A program made the translations under genes and the position numbers. This document shows, piece by piece, positions 1-8,364 of a DNA stretch of 64,000 nt. The stretch comes from Cellulomonas gilvus ATCC 13127. GTDB taxonomy: Bacteria; Actinomycetota; Actinomycetes; Actinomycetales; Cellulomonadaceae. The notes under the pieces are model-generated. The model saw nothing but the letters and a program-made list of their open reading frames with translations, did not search any database and was not told where the DNA came from. Where the stretch lies: NCBI RefSeq assembly GCF_000218545.1, contig NC_015671.1:3410001-3474000 (forward strand), given 5' to 3'. The stretch's first letter is position 1. Each line of letters begins with the position of its first letter.

Positions 1-869
1 TGGTCGCGCAGCGCCGTGAGCATGCGGCCCCGCTCCTTGACCACGGCGTCCACCCGCGTCATGAGCTCCGTGCGGGCGCGGAGCGACGCGAGCGCGGCGA
101 GCTGGGCCACGTGCGAGACACCGAACGGCGTCGAGGCGACCCGGATGCCCGCGGCCAGGCGCGGACGCGCCACGGCGTACCCGACACGCAGGCCCGCGAG
201 CCCGTAGGCCTTGGAGAACGTCCGCAGCAGCACCACGTTCGGGCGCGCGGCCAGGACCGCCAGCCCGTCCGGCGCGAGCGGGTCCCGCACGAACTCGACG
301 TAGGCCTCGTCGAGCACCACCACGACGTCCTCGGGGACCGCGTCCAGGAACGTCTCGAGCTCGTCGGCGCGCACCGCGGGGCCGGTCGGGTTGTTGGGCG
401 TGCACACGAGCACGACGCGCGTGCGCGGCGTGACCGCGGCCGCGAGCGCGGGCAGGTCCAGCCGTCCGTCGTCACCCACCGGCACCCGCACGCCCACGGC
501 CCCGACCAGCGTGATGGCGATCGGGTACGCCTCGAACGAGCGCCACGGCAGGACGACCTCGTCGCCCGCGTCGCAGAACGCCGCGAGCACGTGCCCGAGC
601 ACCGCGACCGAGCCGCATCCCGGCACGATCGACGCGGCGGGCACGTCCAGCATCTCGCCCAGCGCCTCCGCGAGCTCGGTCGCGTACATGTCCGGGTAGC
701 GGTTGACGTCCACCGCGGCGTCCGCGATCGCGGCCATCACCGACGGCAGCGGCGGGTACGGGTTCTCGTTGGACGACAGCTTGAACGCCGCGGCGCCCAC
801 GGGCGAGCGTGCACCCGGCACGTAGGGCGGCAGCTCGGCGAGGGCGGGGCGCAGGGAGGGGCGGCTCAC
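1..869 (-). CDS. pat: aromatic amino acid aminotransferase (Pat/HisC2-like), 3' end cut by window edge
   Basis: Fold-type I PLP aminotransferase that probably makes phenylalanine or tyrosine from the keto acid, or acts as a histidinol-phosphate aminotransferase paralogue. Read from a GTG at 869, the protein shows SNENP near residue 33, PNNPTG near 167, DEAYVEF, and TFSKAYGLAGLRVGY with the PLP lysine at about residue 220. The N-terminus (RPALAELPPYVPG) and the segment GCGSV...WRSFEAYP match, as I recall them, the mycobacterial HisC2/Pat proteins better than canonical HisC, so I favour Pat. Family members are about 350-360 aa; about 289 codons are visible before base 1. No strong ribosome-binding site precedes the GTG. 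Single gene, divergent from the small membrane protein at 963. Confidence 0.85.
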   Translation of the reverse strand, partial: MSRPSLRPALAELPPYVPGARSPVGAAAFKLSSNENPYPPLPSVMAAIADAAVDVNRYPDMYATELAEALGEMLDVPAASIVPGCGSVAVLGHVLAAFCDAGDEVVLPWRSFEAYPIAITLVGAVGVRVPVGDDGRLDLPALAAAVTPRTRVVLVCTPNNPTGPAVRADELETFLDAVPEDVVVVLDEAYVEFVRDPLAPDGLAVLAARPNVVLLRTFSKAYGLAGLRVGYAVARPRLAAGIRVASTPFGVSHVAQLAALASLRARTELMTRVDAVVKERGRMLTALRD

Positions 870-962
870 CGGGACAGGATGCCACCGCGTGCGCGCGCGT
901 CGTCGGGACGATCGCACCCGCACCCCTGCCCGCGGCGGGTGCGCACCTGGCACGATCGGGCC

Positions 963-1352
963 ATGGCCTTCGTGATCCGTGTCCTCATCAACGGCGTCGC
1001 CATCTGGCTCGCGACGCTCCTGCTGTCCGGCGGGCTGGCGGTCGTCGGCGCGGACGACGGCGGGGACAAGGCGCTGATCATCCTGGGGATCGCGCTCGTC
1101 TTCGGCATCGTCAACGCGATCGTCAAGCCCGTGGTGCAGGTGCTGTCGATCCCGCTCTACATCCTGACCCTGGGCCTGTTCACCCTGGTGGTGAACGCGC
1201 TCATGCTCATGCTCACCGCGTGGATCACCGAGTTCACGCACTGGGGCCTGCGGATCGACGGGTTCTGGTGGGCCGTGGGCGGTGCGCTCATCGTCTCGCT
1301 CGTGAGCTTCGCGCTCTCGGTCCTGGTGCCCGAGAGCCGCGGCCGGCGCTGA
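963..1352 (+). CDS. phage holin family (YvlD/DUF360-type) small membrane protein
   Basis: 129-aa integral membrane protein with about four hydrophobic helices and a basic tail (ESRGRR). The FGIVNAIVKPVVQVLSIPLY stretch is the hallmark of the YvlD/phage_holin_4_2 family, chromosomal membrane proteins of unclear role that are named only for resemblance to holins; lytic function is not implied. The start ATG is preceded by CACGAT with a 6-base gap and no Shine-Dalgarno, so the message is probably leaderless. It converges on the next gene, with both TGA stops inside one TGACGCGTCA palindrome. Confidence 0.8.
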   Translation: MAFVIRVLINGVAIWLATLLLSGGLAVVGADDGGDKALIILGIALVFGIVNAIVKPVVQVLSIPLYILTLGLFTLVVNALMLMLTAWITEFTHWGLRIDGFWWAVGGALIVSLVSFALSVLVPESRGRR

Positions 1353-1359
1353 CGCGTCA
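1350..1359. terminator. palindrome TGACGCGTCA carrying both convergent stop codons
   Basis: A perfect 10-base palindrome. Its left TGA (1350-1352) is the stop of the holin-family gene and its right TCA (1357-1359) is the stop of the convergent membrane-protein gene. It is too short alone to be a convincing terminator. The same ten bases recur at 16550-16559 between another convergent pair. Confidence 0.4.
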
Positions 1360-1905
1360 GTCGCCGCTGCGCGGCAGCACGACCGCCGCGACCGCGGCGG
1401 CCGCGAGGATCGCGACGACGCGCACGACGTCGCCCGCGGCGAGGTCACGCCCGCCGACGACGAGCGCCACGACCGCGAGCGTCTGCGCACCGACCTGCAC
1501 GCGCGCCACGTCCGCGAGCCCGTCGCGCAGCACGCCGAGCTCCACGCGCATGCGCCACGTCACGCGCCCCGCCGTCGCGGACGCCCACACCACGAGGTGC
1601 ACCAGCAGCACCAGCGTGAGCGTGCGCACCACGGACGCGGGCCCGCCGACGAGCACGAGCACGCCGGCCGCCAGCAGCGCCACACCCACCCGCGCGGGTG
1701 AGGGCAGCAGCCCGGTCAGCACGCCGGCGAGCACCATCACGAGCACGGTCACCGGTCCCACCGGCCACGCGGCGGACCAGGCGACCAGCAGCATCGTCGT
1801 GACCAGCACCGCGGCGCCCGCGCGCACCAGCGCACCCGGCACCGCACGGTCCAGCACGGGCTCGGCCTCGGGCGCGGGCGGAGTCGGGAACCAGGGCAGG
1901 CTCAT
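1357..1905 (-). CDS. hypothetical membrane protein, last gene of the MoxR/DUF58 operon
   Basis: 182-aa protein with about five hydrophobic segments (starting near residues 25, 45, 65, 85 and 150) and no motif I recognise. The ATG at 1905 overlaps the DUF58 stop in an ATGA tetranucleotide, indicating translational coupling and supporting this start over upstream in-frame alternatives. As the distal gene of the DUF4129-MoxR-DUF58 cluster it is probably a membrane partner in that envelope system. No function is assigned. Confidence 0.75.
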   Translation of the reverse strand: MSLPWFPTPPAPEAEPVLDRAVPGALVRAGAAVLVTTMLLVAWSAAWPVGPVTVLVMVLAGVLTGLLPSPARVGVALLAAGVLVLVGGPASVVRTLTLVLLVHLVVWASATAGRVTWRMRVELGVLRDGLADVARVQVGAQTLAVVALVVGGRDLAAGDVVRVVAILAAAAVAAVVLPRSGD

Positions 1906-3227
1906 CGCGCACCCGCCCCGGCCCGGCGCTGTGCGCGACGCGCGAGGCCGGCGAACGCGACCTGCGGGTCGCCGTGCCACGTCACGAGCTCGACGTCGGC
2001 GTCCTCGAGCGCGGCGAGGCGGTCCTCGCGGGCGAGACGCACGAACCGCAGCGCGAGGTGCTCACGGTCGTCGAGCAGCTGCTCGCGCAGCGTCGGCAGG
2101 ACGTCGACCGCGACCACCCGGTGCCCCGCGGCGCGCCACTGGGCCGCGGCCGACGCGGCGGCGTCGTCGAGGAACGTCGAGAACACGAGCACGAGCGCAC
2201 CCGAGGGCAGCTGGGGTGCGCGCGTGCGGCGCACCGGATCGCCCTCGGGACGCGTCACGGCCAGCGCGTTGCGGATCCGGTCGAGCTGGCGTCGGCCGCC
2301 ACCCGGCGGCAGCGGGCGGCGCAGCACGCCCAGGTCGTCCAGGCCCACGCGGTCCCCCGCGGCGAGGTACGCCTGCGCGAGCGAGGCGGCCGCGGTGCGC
2401 GCCAGGTCGAGCGACGTGGGGTCCTGCGCGCGCGGCCGCATGAGGCCGCGCCACGTGCGCGGGTCCGGTCCGACGTCGTCGCGCGAGTCGACGACGAGCA
2501 TGACGACCGCTTCGGCGAGCGCGTGCTCGCGGCGCACGTACAGCTCACGCAGCTGCGGGGACCGGCGTGCGGTCACCCGCCAGTCGATGCGCCGCAGCCG
2601 GTCGCCGGGCGCGTACGGGTGCACGTCACGCAGCCCGCCGCCCTCGCCCGGCCGCCGCGACTCGTGCCCGCCGGACAGGCCACGCAGGCGCGCGGGCAGC
2701 GGGAGGGCCCCGAGCGGGCGGACGGACGGCAGCACGAGCGCGCTGCGGTCCGCGGGATCGGCCGTCTCCGACACGCTCGACGCACCGGGCCCGAGCGCGG
2801 TCGCGTCGACGTCCGCGACGCTCTGCGGACCCGTGCGGACCGTGTGCACGACGAACGGCACCTCCCGCACCTGCCCGGTGACGCGCACGAGCGCGCGCGC
2901 CTGCGTGCGGTTGTTGCGGCGCAGGCCCAGCACCACGGCGGCCGTGCCCGCGGGCGCCTCGACCCGGACGCGCGCCCGCAGCTGACCCGGCTGCGGGGCC
3001 ACGTCGTCGTCGACCAGGTGCACCGCGGGGTCGCCCGCGGGCCGGCGCGCCCACGTCCAGGCGGCCCACACCACGAGCGGCGCGCCGATCGCGCCCACGT
3101 CGGGGCGGCCCGTCCACGCCGCCGCCACGAGCAGCACGCAGCCGACGACCGCGCCCCAGGCCGTGGTGCGCGCGCGCGACCAGGCGACGGGCGCGTCGAC
3201 CGCGCTGCTGCTCGGGCCCGTGGTCAT
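1902..3227 (-). CDS. DUF58 domain protein (MoxR-associated)
   Basis: 441-aa protein. Two hydrophobic helices at about residues 25-60 anchor it. A beta-rich region follows, then the DUF58 signature near residues 200-225 (LRDVHPYAPGDRLRRIDWRVTARR), and a vWA-like C-terminal part containing VVDSRDDVG and LVLVFSTFLDD. DUF58 proteins are nearly always encoded next to MoxR AAA+ ATPases and are thought to be their clients or effectors in envelope maintenance. The start overlaps the moxR stop (ATGA), and the stop overlaps the next start the same way. Confidence 0.88.
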   Translation of the reverse strand: MTTGPSSSAVDAPVAWSRARTTAWGAVVGCVLLVAAAWTGRPDVGAIGAPLVVWAAWTWARRPAGDPAVHLVDDDVAPQPGQLRARVRVEAPAGTAAVVLGLRRNNRTQARALVRVTGQVREVPFVVHTVRTGPQSVADVDATALGPGASSVSETADPADRSALVLPSVRPLGALPLPARLRGLSGGHESRRPGEGGGLRDVHPYAPGDRLRRIDWRVTARRSPQLRELYVRREHALAEAVVMLVVDSRDDVGPDPRTWRGLMRPRAQDPTSLDLARTAAASLAQAYLAAGDRVGLDDLGVLRRPLPPGGGRRQLDRIRNALAVTRPEGDPVRRTRAPQLPSGALVLVFSTFLDDAAASAAAQWRAAGHRVVAVDVLPTLREQLLDDREHLALRFVRLAREDRLAALEDADVELVTWHGDPQVAFAGLARRAQRRAGAGAR

Positions 3228-4210
3228 CGCGCGGCGTCCACCCGGCGCGCCGTCGTCGGGCCGGGGACCGCGCGCAGGACCTCGTCGACGATGCGCTGCG
3301 GGGCGAGGCCCGCGGCCCACGCCTGCGGGGACAGCGACAGCCGGTGCGCGAGCGTCGCGACGCCCACGGCCTTGACGTCCTCCGGTGCGACGAAGTCCCG
3401 CCCGGCGAGCACCGCGACCGCACGCGCCACCAGCACGAGTGCCTGCGAACCGCGCGGCGATGCGCCGACCTCGACGGACTCGTGGCGGCGCGTCGCGGCC
3501 GCGAGGTCCACGCAGTAGCCGAGCACGTCGTCGTCCACGGACACGGCCTCCACGCCCTGCTGCATCGCGCGCAGCGTCGCGGCGTCCACCACCTGACGCA
3601 CGGTCGCGGCCTCCTGGCGGCGCGCCAGGCGCCGCGCGAGCACGTCGACCTCCGCCTCGTGCGCCGGGTAGCCGACCGCCAGGCGCACCATGAAGCGGTC
3701 CAGCTGGGCCTCGGGCAGCGGGTACGTGCCCTCGTACTCGACCGGGTTGGACGTCGCGACGACGTGGAACGGCTCCGGCAGGCGACGCGTGACGCCGTCG
3801 ACCGTGACCTGCCGCTCCGCCATGGCCTCGAGCAGCGCGGACTGCGTCTTGGGAGCGGTGCGGTTGATCTCGTCCGCGAGCAGCAGCCCGGCGAACACCG
3901 GACCGGGGCGGAACTCGAACGTCGCGCTCGCGGGGTCGAACACCGAGGACCCCGTGATGTCCGACGGGAGCAGGTCGGGCGTGCACTGCACGCGGTGGAA
4001 GTCGAGCCCGAGCGCGGTCGCGAGCGAACGCGCCGCGAGCGTCTTGCCCAGGCCCGGCACGTCCTCGAACAGCACGTGGCCGCCCGCGAGGATCGCCGCG
4101 AGCGCCACCGTGAGGGGTTCGCGCATGCCGACGACGACGGTCGCCACCTCGTCGAGCACGGCACGGCCGCGTTCGGCGACCTCGGGGACGGACAGGTGCT
4201 GCTCGGTCAT
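3224..4210 (-). CDS. MoxR-family AAA+ ATPase
   Basis: 328-aa cytoplasmic AAA+ ATPase, typical MoxR length. It has Walker A DVPGLGKT at about residues 50-57, Walker B in LLADEINR, sensor 1 in VVATSNPVEYEGTYPLPEAQ, the arginine-finger region QLDRFMVRL and a C-terminal lid. MoxR ATPases remodel or activate partner proteins, usually the co-encoded DUF58/vWA proteins. The gene overlaps both neighbours by four bases, so the five genes from 5582 to 1357 read as one tightly coupled operon. Confidence 0.93.
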   Translation of the reverse strand: MTEQHLSVPEVAERGRAVLDEVATVVVGMREPLTVALAAILAGGHVLFEDVPGLGKTLAARSLATALGLDFHRVQCTPDLLPSDITGSSVFDPASATFEFRPGPVFAGLLLADEINRTAPKTQSALLEAMAERQVTVDGVTRRLPEPFHVVATSNPVEYEGTYPLPEAQLDRFMVRLAVGYPAHEAEVDVLARRLARRQEAATVRQVVDAATLRAMQQGVEAVSVDDDVLGYCVDLAAATRRHESVEVGASPRGSQALVLVARAVAVLAGRDFVAPEDVKAVGVATLAHRLSLSPQAWAAGLAPQRIVDEVLRAVPGPTTARRVDAAR

Positions 4211-4803
4211 GACTTCCTCCGGGTCGAGCGGGCGGTGCGGGCCGGCGGTGCCGGGACGGATGGGTCGGTGGCGCCGGGCGCACCGGTGGAGCCGGGGGCC
4301 GGGCCCACGGACGGGTCTGCCGCCTCCGGGCGGGGGCCCAGCCGCTCGAGCACCTCGAGCGTGTGCTGCACGTCCCGCACGGACGGCAGCGGGGCGGACC
4401 GCCGGCGCAGCGTCGCCACGGCGCGGTCACCCAGCGCGGTGCGCAACGCGCGCGTCGCGCTCTCGTCGTCCAGGTCCAGGCCGTGGCGCGCCAGCCGCAC
4501 CGCGGCGATCTCGCGCAGCCGGCGCATCGCGCGCTCGCCGGCCCGGCCGTCGCGGCCCGTCATGGACCAGGCCAGGTCCTGCAGGTCGCCCCGCGCGCCG
4601 TCCTGCCGCGCGCGCCGCTCCTGCTCGGCCTCGGGCTCGAGCTCGGGGTCCAGCCGCCGCGCGAGCACGACGACCGCGGCGACGCCGACGCCGAGCACGA
4701 GCGCGTCGCGCAGCGCGAGCCCCACCGCGTACGCCGCCGCCGCGGACAGGACGAGTCCCACGACCTCGCCGGCCCAGCGGCGCAGCACGCCGCGCACGCT
4801 CAT
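4207..4803 (-). CDS. hypothetical membrane-anchored protein between DUF4129 and MoxR
   Basis: 198-aa protein. Two hydrophobic helices lie near the N-terminus (about residues 12-50), then a charged cytoplasmic region with many Arg/Glu (about 52-150), and a Pro/Ser-rich acidic-to-basic tail ending in TRSTRRKS. I recognise no named domain. Its conserved spot in the operon (ATGA overlaps on both sides) suggests a scaffold or regulatory subunit of the MoxR system; that is inference from position only. Confidence 0.75.
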   Translation of the reverse strand: MSVRGVLRRWAGEVVGLVLSAAAAYAVGLALRDALVLGVGVAAVVVLARRLDPELEPEAEQERRARQDGARGDLQDLAWSMTGRDGRAGERAMRRLREIAAVRLARHGLDLDDESATRALRTALGDRAVATLRRRSAPLPSVRDVQHTLEVLERLGPRPEAADPSVGPAPGSTGAPGATDPSVPAPPARTARSTRRKS

Positions 4804-5582
4804 GACGCGTCCCGGGCGGGCGGGTCGTCGTGCCGCAGGTGACCGACCCCGCGCGCGACCACGTCCAGCGCGCTGCGGGCCTGGGCCACGTCGTCGGCCG
4901 TCAACCGGTGCTCCGAGAACCGCGCGGCCAGGTAGAGCGCGAGCAGCGCGCGGCTGGCCTCGCCGTCGGCCTCGGTCGCGTCCAGCAGCTCGAGCGTGAA
5001 CTCGCTCGCGGTCTGCGCGGGTTCGCGCAGCACGCCGCTGCGCTCGGCGGCGTGCTCGAGCGCCACCCACGCGGCGACCACGGCGTCACCCGGCGGGACG
5101 TCGCGGTCGAGCTCGAGCACCGCGGCCTCGACGCCGCGGACCAGCGCGGGCCGGGCCAGCACCCCGACCTCGCCGTGCAGCACCTCGCCCGGGTCCGTGT
5201 CGTCGACCAGGGGCGGGCGGCGCGCGATCGCCCAGCGTCGCACCGCGCGCACCAGCCGCGGGCCCAGCACCGCGAGGATCAGCAGGAGCAGGGCGAACAG
5301 CGCGTAGCCCACCCACTGCGGCATGCCGCCCGCGGCCTCCGCGATCGGCTGCGCGGTCTCCTCGGGGCGGGGCGGCGGCGTCGGGACGGGCAGGTCCAGC
5401 CCGATGTCGATGCCCGAGCCGGGCCGCTGCTCGGGCCGCCACGGCCCGGCGAGCGCCGCGGCGAGGACCGCGACGGCCACGAGCGCGCCCGAGACGAGCG
5501 CCGCTCGTCGCGCATCCTGCCGTGCCACCCGCGTCCCCGATCGTCGCCACGTCGTCGGGCGTCCAGCGTCCCGGCGGCTCAC
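4800..5582 (-). CDS. DUF4129 domain membrane protein, first gene of the MoxR operon
   Basis: 260-aa protein from the GTG at 5582. It has one helix near residues 28-48 (LVSGALVAVAVLAAALAG), a Pro-rich extracellular loop with a PTPPPRPEE stretch, a second helix (GYALFALLLLILAVLGPRLV) and a cytoplasmic DUF4129-like C-terminus containing VVAAWVALEHAAERSG and EFTLELLDA. DUF4129 is often the C-terminal part of transglutaminase-like proteins in MoxR/DUF58 clusters; here it is free-standing. The start is not certain: several GTG codons are in frame and there is no clear ribosome-binding site. Confidence 0.75.
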   Translation of the reverse strand: MSRRDAGRPTTWRRSGTRVARQDARRAALVSGALVAVAVLAAALAGPWRPEQRPGSGIDIGLDLPVPTPPPRPEETAQPIAEAAGGMPQWVGYALFALLLLILAVLGPRLVRAVRRWAIARRPPLVDDTDPGEVLHGEVGVLARPALVRGVEAAVLELDRDVPPGDAVVAAWVALEHAAERSGVLREPAQTASEFTLELLDATEADGEASRALLALYLAARFSEHRLTADDVAQARSALDVVARGVGHLRHDDPPARDAS

Positions 5583-5700
5583 GGTAACGACAACGACGCC
5601 GCACCGACGACGCCGCGGGCGTTTCACGCCGGTCCGTCCCACCGGACCGCACCGCGGGACGCCCCGACCGGACCACGGCCCGCAGGGGATGATGTGCGCC

Positions 5701-7137
5701 ATGACCACCCCCGCGCGCGTGAGCCTCGCCGACGTCACCCCGCCGATCGCCCTGGGGCCGCTCGACGGCCGCTACCGTCCCGCGGTCGCGCCGCTGGTGG
5801 ACCACCTGTCCGAGGCAGCGCTCAACCGCGCGCGCGTGCACGTCGAGGTCGAGTGGCTCCTGCACCTCACGGGCACGGGCGTGGTGCCGGGCGCCCCGAC
5901 GCTGACGGACGCCGAGCGCGCGTACCTGCGGGACGTCGTGGCGACGTTCGGCGCGGCCGAGGTGGCCGAGCTCGCGGAGATCGAACGCGTCACGGTGCAC
6001 GACGTGAAGGCCGTCGAGTACTTCCTCAAGCGTCGGCTGGAGGCCGCGCCCTCCGTGCTGGGCAGCACGGTCCTGCCGTCGGTGTGTGAGCTGGTGCACT
6101 TCGCGTGCACCAGCGAGGACGTCAACAACCTGTCCTACGCGCTCATGGTGCGCGACGCGGTGCAGCAGGTCTGGCTGCCCGCGGCGCACGCGCTGACCGA
6201 CGAGGTCGCGGCCCTCGCCCGCGAGCACGCCGCGCAGCCGCTGCTCGCGCTCACGCACGGCCAGCCCGCGACCCCGACGACGCTCGGCAAGGAGCTCGCG
6301 GTGACGGTCCACCGCCTGCGCCGCCAGCTGCGCCGGATCGCGGCCGACGAGTACCTGGGCAAGATCAACGGCGCGACCGGCACGTTCGGTGCGCACGTGG
6401 TCGCAGTGCCGGGCGCGGACTGGCAGGAGGTCTCGCGCACGTTCGTCGAGCATCTGGGCCTGACCTGGAACCCGCTGACGACGCAGATCGAGTCGCACGA
6501 CTGGCAGGCCGAGCTGTACGCGGACGTCGCGCGGTTCAACCGGGTGCTGCACAACCTCGCGACCGACGTGTGGACCTACATCTCACGCGGCGTCTTCATC
6601 CAGATCCCGGTGGCGGGCGCGACCGGCTCGTCGACCATGCCGCACAAGGTCAACCCGATCCGGTTCGAGAACGCCGAGGCGAACCTCGAGCTGTCCTGCG
6701 CGCTGCTCGACACGCTCGCGTCGACGCTCGTCACCTCGCGCCTGCAGCGCGACCTGACGGACTCCACCACGCAGCGCAACATCGGGCCCGCGTTCGGCCA
6801 CTCGCTGCTGGCCATCGACAACGTGCGGCGGGGCATGCGCGCGCTCTCGGTCGACGCCGACCTCCTGGCGCGCGAGCTCGACGAGAACTGGGAGGTGCTG
6901 GGCGAGCCCGTGCAGTCGGCCATGCGCGCCGCCTCGGTCGCGGGGGTCACCGGCATGGAGAACCCGTACGAGCGGCTCAAGGAGCTCACGCGCGGCCGCC
7001 GCCTGACGGCCGACGACATGCGCGAGTTCATCGGTGGCCTGGGCCTGCCCGCGGACGTCGCGACCCGCCTCCAGGAGCTCACGCCGGCGACGTACACGGG
7101 CCTCGCGGCGGACCTCGTCGCGCACCTCGACGACTGA
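5701..7137 (+). CDS. purB: adenylosuccinate lyase
   Basis: 478-aa enzyme of the fumarase/aspartase superfamily. It cleaves SAICAR in de novo purine synthesis and adenylosuccinate to AMP. Signature GSSTMPHKVNP spans residues about 309-319, with the flexible-loop serine pair at 310-311; THGQPATPTT (185-194) and TSEDVNN (138-144) form the other active-site segments. Length agrees with the long E. coli-type PurB class. In-frame ATGs also occur at 5689 and 5692, but they lie inside a GATGAT hexamer that sits 7 bases before the ATG at 5701 and looks like the -10 of a leaderless promoter, so I choose 5701. Single gene. Confidence 0.95.
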   Translation: MTTPARVSLADVTPPIALGPLDGRYRPAVAPLVDHLSEAALNRARVHVEVEWLLHLTGTGVVPGAPTLTDAERAYLRDVVATFGAAEVAELAEIERVTVHDVKAVEYFLKRRLEAAPSVLGSTVLPSVCELVHFACTSEDVNNLSYALMVRDAVQQVWLPAAHALTDEVAALAREHAAQPLLALTHGQPATPTTLGKELAVTVHRLRRQLRRIAADEYLGKINGATGTFGAHVVAVPGADWQEVSRTFVEHLGLTWNPLTTQIESHDWQAELYADVARFNRVLHNLATDVWTYISRGVFIQIPVAGATGSSTMPHKVNPIRFENAEANLELSCALLDTLASTLVTSRLQRDLTDSTTQRNIGPAFGHSLLAIDNVRRGMRALSVDADLLARELDENWEVLGEPVQSAMRAASVAGVTGMENPYERLKELTRGRRLTADDMREFIGGLGLPADVATRLQELTPATYTGLAADLVAHLDD

Positions 7138-7142
7138 CGGCA

Positions 7143-7164
7143 CCGCCTCCCGCGGCGGAGGCGG
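7143..7164 (+). terminator. hairpin after purB
   Basis: CCGCCTCC and GGAGGCGG form a perfect 8-bp GC stem with a 6-base loop, beginning 6 bases after the purB stop. There is no T-run, as is common for actinobacterial terminators. Confidence 0.5.
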
Positions 7165-7276
7165 GGGTTGCGTCACGGCTGCGGCGTGGGAGCGCGTCCG
7201 TGCTGGTCACGGGCGCGCCGCGCTGGGAACGGTCACGGCGGCGTGACCACGGACAACTCGGGCGCTCGGGGCGATC

Positions 7277-7305
7277 TGGACATGTGATCGGTTTGCCTGC
7301 ACAAT
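7277..7305 (+). promoter_or_regulatory. sigma-70-type promoter for the gene at 7381
   Basis: TGGACA (7277-7282) and CACAAT (7300-7305) are separated by 17 bases, giving a leader of about 70 bases. Upstream at 7231-7248 lies a perfect 7-bp inverted repeat (GGTCACG/CGTGACC, 4-base spacer) that could be an operator. Confidence 0.45.
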
Positions 7306-7380
7306 CGGGCCCGTTCCATCCCATTTGTCCCGTCCCCCGTTCGTGTCACCGCACGTCCCGAGCCAGAGGCGAGGTAGCCC

Positions 7381-8247
7381 GTGACCTTGATGCAGAAGGC
7401 GATCACGCCCGCGCAGTCGCGGGCGCACGTCCAGGGCGGGTACGACCGCGTGGCCGGGTACGTGGTGCGCGCCGACGACGTCGCGTTCGCGACGACGCCC
7501 GCGCACCTGTTCGAGGTGCACGGCCTGGGGTACCCCGGGTCGCCGTTCTCGCCCGACGCGCCGTACCTGGACCTGCTGCGGTTCGAGTCGGGCCCGCAGC
7601 TGCAGTACCGGGACGTGCCCGGCTACATCGTGCCGCTGTGGTGGCTGCGCCACTCGCGCATGACGCCGGGTGCCGAGCTGGTGCGTGTGTTCGCCGACGG
7701 CTCGGTGACGCTGCTGGCCCGCTACGGGGACGTGGGCACGGGCTGGTCCGTGACGCAGCTGGGCCACCGGCCCGGGCTCGCGTCGCTGTCCCGCTGCGTG
7801 GGGCCGGTCGCCAAGTGGCACAGCGCGTACCTCGAGGCCGACGTCGTGGACGGCGGGCAGACCGTGGTGCTCGCGCTCGCCAACCCGCCGCTCGCGGAGA
7901 CGGGCTTCCAGCAGGCGCCGTCCGGTCGCTGGTTCCGCCGCGTCCCGCGCGAGGACGTGAGCGAGCTGTTCGAGCTCGACCTCACGGCGCGGTGGAACGG
8001 GCTGTCGGTCCGCGTGGTCGACCAGTGGCAGGACGCGCAGCGCTACGTGGTGGCCCGGATCTCGCACCTGGGTGACGACCTGGACCACGCCGAGCACCTG
8101 CGCCTCGACCGCGTGGAGGCCGGCGTGTACGAGGCCGTGGTCTACGCGGCCGAGCTCACGGACATCCAGACCAACCAGGTGGTCCCTCACACGTGGGCGC
8201 CCGGCCCCGCGGCGACGCAGCGTCGCGCGGTCTCGCAGACGTACTGA
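7381..8247 (+). CDS. hypothetical protein, unrecognised
   Basis: 288-aa soluble protein with no signal peptide or membrane helix and no motif I can place. It starts at a GTG preceded by a purine-rich GAGGCGAGG. It is aromatic-rich (YIVPLWWLRH near residue 81, RRVSQTY-like end) and mixed alpha/beta in appearance, with RVFADGSVTLLARYGDVG suggesting beta strands. Coding character (GC3, codon use) equals its neighbours, so there is no sign of transfer. It stands alone between purB and a strong bidirectional hairpin, with its own promoter and a ~70-base leader. No function is inferred. Confidence 0.8.
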   Translation: MTLMQKAITPAQSRAHVQGGYDRVAGYVVRADDVAFATTPAHLFEVHGLGYPGSPFSPDAPYLDLLRFESGPQLQYRDVPGYIVPLWWLRHSRMTPGAELVRVFADGSVTLLARYGDVGTGWSVTQLGHRPGLASLSRCVGPVAKWHSAYLEADVVDGGQTVVLALANPPLAETGFQQAPSGRWFRRVPREDVSELFELDLTARWNGLSVRVVDQWQDAQRYVVARISHLGDDLDHAEHLRLDRVEAGVYEAVVYAAELTDIQTNQVVPHTWAPGPAATQRRAVSQTY

Positions 8248-8282
8248 CCCTCCCCCGTCTGCGGGTCTGGCCCCGCTGAGGC

Positions 8283-8321
8283 AGGTGGGTGCCCGCCGCC
8301 CCTGCGTGCGGGCACCCACCT
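8283..8321. terminator. strong bidirectional hairpin between convergent genes
   Basis: AGGTGGGTGCCCGC (8283-8296) pairs perfectly over 14 bp with GCGGGCACCCACCT (8308-8321) around an 11-base loop. It lies 35 bases after the gene ending at 8247 and 43 bases beyond the hemA stop, so it can serve both. Confidence 0.8.
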
Positions 8322-8364
8322 CCGCCCGGTGCCGCGCGCACGTGCTGCCCCCGCCGGGGCACGG

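Noticed and set aside
963-1352. Holin-family gene as evidence of a prophage
   Set aside because: The YvlD-type family is chromosomal, and no phage structural, integrase or lysis genes are nearby.
809-2443. Long open frame on the plus strand across the aminotransferase, holin and DUF58 region
   Set aside because: Its product is Arg/Pro/Ala-rich without domains and it overlaps genes with clear motifs; long shadow frames are expected at this GC content.
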